A DNA stretch of 64,000 bases from a bacterium OM1 bin76. Lineage in GTDB: Bacteria > Actinomycetota > Acidimicrobiia > Spongiisociales > ZC4RG35. The notes beneath the pieces are model-generated. The model was given only the letters and a program-made list of their open reading frames with translations, ran no database searches and was not told where the DNA came from. The stretch covers positions 145,775 to 209,774 of the forward strand of contig MPNA01000002.1 of assembly GCA_002238785.1 (NCBI GenBank). The letters are read 5' to 3'. This document shows positions 63,354 to 64,000 of this stretch, in pieces (within the stretch, counting starts at the first letter, position 1; every line of letters begins with the position of its first letter). The translations under genes and the position numbers were made by a program.

Positions 63354-64000
63354 GTGAACAGGATACCTGATATTGACCGTTTGGACGTGAGGTTCGATGA
63401 GGGGTCGTTAGTGGCCGACGCGGGGTTGTTGGTAGCGGCAAGTTTGTTGGCCCGTTTGGGTTTGGAACGGTTGGTGGACGACACGGTACGCATGGACGGC
63501 CGACCGGGCGGTGCCCGTCCGGGTCGCAAGGTCCTGTCTTTGGTGGCGTCGATGCTGTTGGGCGGCACCCATATCGATCATGCCGATCGGCTGCGGTCGG
63601 GAGCAACCCACAGAGTGCTGCCGTTTCGGGTGATGGCCCCGTCCACGTTGGGAACGTTTCTGCGTTCGTTCACATGGGGTCATGTCTGCCAGTTGAACAA
63701 GGCACTGGGAGCCTTGTTGAAACGGGTGTGGTCCCTACCGGGCGCCGGTCCCGGCGACCAGCCGCTGGTCATTGATGTGGACTCCACCATTTGTGAGGTT
63801 TCGGGCAAGAGCAAGGAAGGCGCTTGCTATGGTCACACCCGACAGCTGGGATACCATCCGCTGATAGCCGCCAGGGCGGACACCGGGGAGATCGTTCATC
63901 ATCGCCTGCGCAAAGGCTCCTCGCAGAAGGGAAACACCCGTTTTATGGTCGAGACGGTCAACCGGGTGAGACGGGCCGGAGCGACCGGTCCGATCACCAT
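63354..64000 (+). mobile_element. IS1380-type insertion sequence, transposase 5' part (runs off the window)
   Basis: The transposase starts at GTG 63354, four bases after the leader hairpin, with GGAGG upstream. The frame is open to the window end (215 codons). The first catalytic Asp is in LVIDVDSTICEVSGKSKEGA, and CYGHTRQLGYHPLIAARADTGEIVHHRLRKG is typical of IS1380. The transposase is intact as far as seen. The left terminal inverted repeat was not identified. Confidence 0.85.

Overview
The window is 64 kb of high-GC bacterial chromosome. Several traits point to an actinobacterium of the Acidimicrobiia type, though this is inference and no rRNA or marker gene settles it: a deazaflavin (F420)-type nitroreductase, a UvrD2-like helicase with HRDC domains, many GTG starts, tight ATGA-type gene overlaps, and lipoproteins and SLH proteins with Thr-rich linkers.

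About 0-38.4 kb is mostly ordinary chromosome. It holds an F420-type oxidoreductase, a UvrD-family helicase, an alkaline-phosphatase-superfamily phosphodiesterase coupled to a MerR-DUF433/PIN pair, and a sulfatase next to a GMC oxidoreductase. A complete run nuoABCDHIJKLMN follows, encoding the membrane and hydrogenase-like arms of respiratory complex I but without nuoEFG between nuoD and nuoH. Next come a DUF4143 ATPase, an esterase, an EamA-like transporter, a VOC protein, an Asp/Glu racemase coupled to a PLP decarboxylase, a class II Fic protein, an FbpABC-type iron importer, and a nitroreductase-cyclase-phosphotriesterase operon. A small potassium channel and an isochorismatase-family hydrolase close the region. 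Toxin-antitoxin modules are scattered between 4.8 and 28.4 kb, and one has lost most of its toxin.

A tRNA-Lys(UUU) at 38.46 kb marks the start of a 25-kb accessory region. In order it contains: a two-gene unit of a degenerate tyrosine-recombinase-like protein and a DDE transposase, with a divergent HTH regulator; an SLH-anchored putative metalloprotease; a restriction-modification locus whose nuclease-candidate and methyltransferase genes have been split by a two-gene cassette (an unknown 176-aa protein plus an XRE-ImmA/IrrE protein) flanked by 411-bp direct repeats; a five-gene operon of secreted proteins and lipoproteins with no recognisable family; a run of six 22-bp tandem repeats beside two palindromes, which looks like an iteron or partition site; a tandem-DUF433 protein; a membrane pentapeptide-repeat protein; a possible HEPN protein; and the 5' part of an IS1380-type transposase running off the window.

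The most distinctive parts are the split restriction-modification locus, the uncharacterised secreted operon at 50.1-57.9 kb, the recombinase/transposase pair, and the iteron-like array. Many hypothetical proteins here cannot be assigned from sequence reading alone, and these are described as such.
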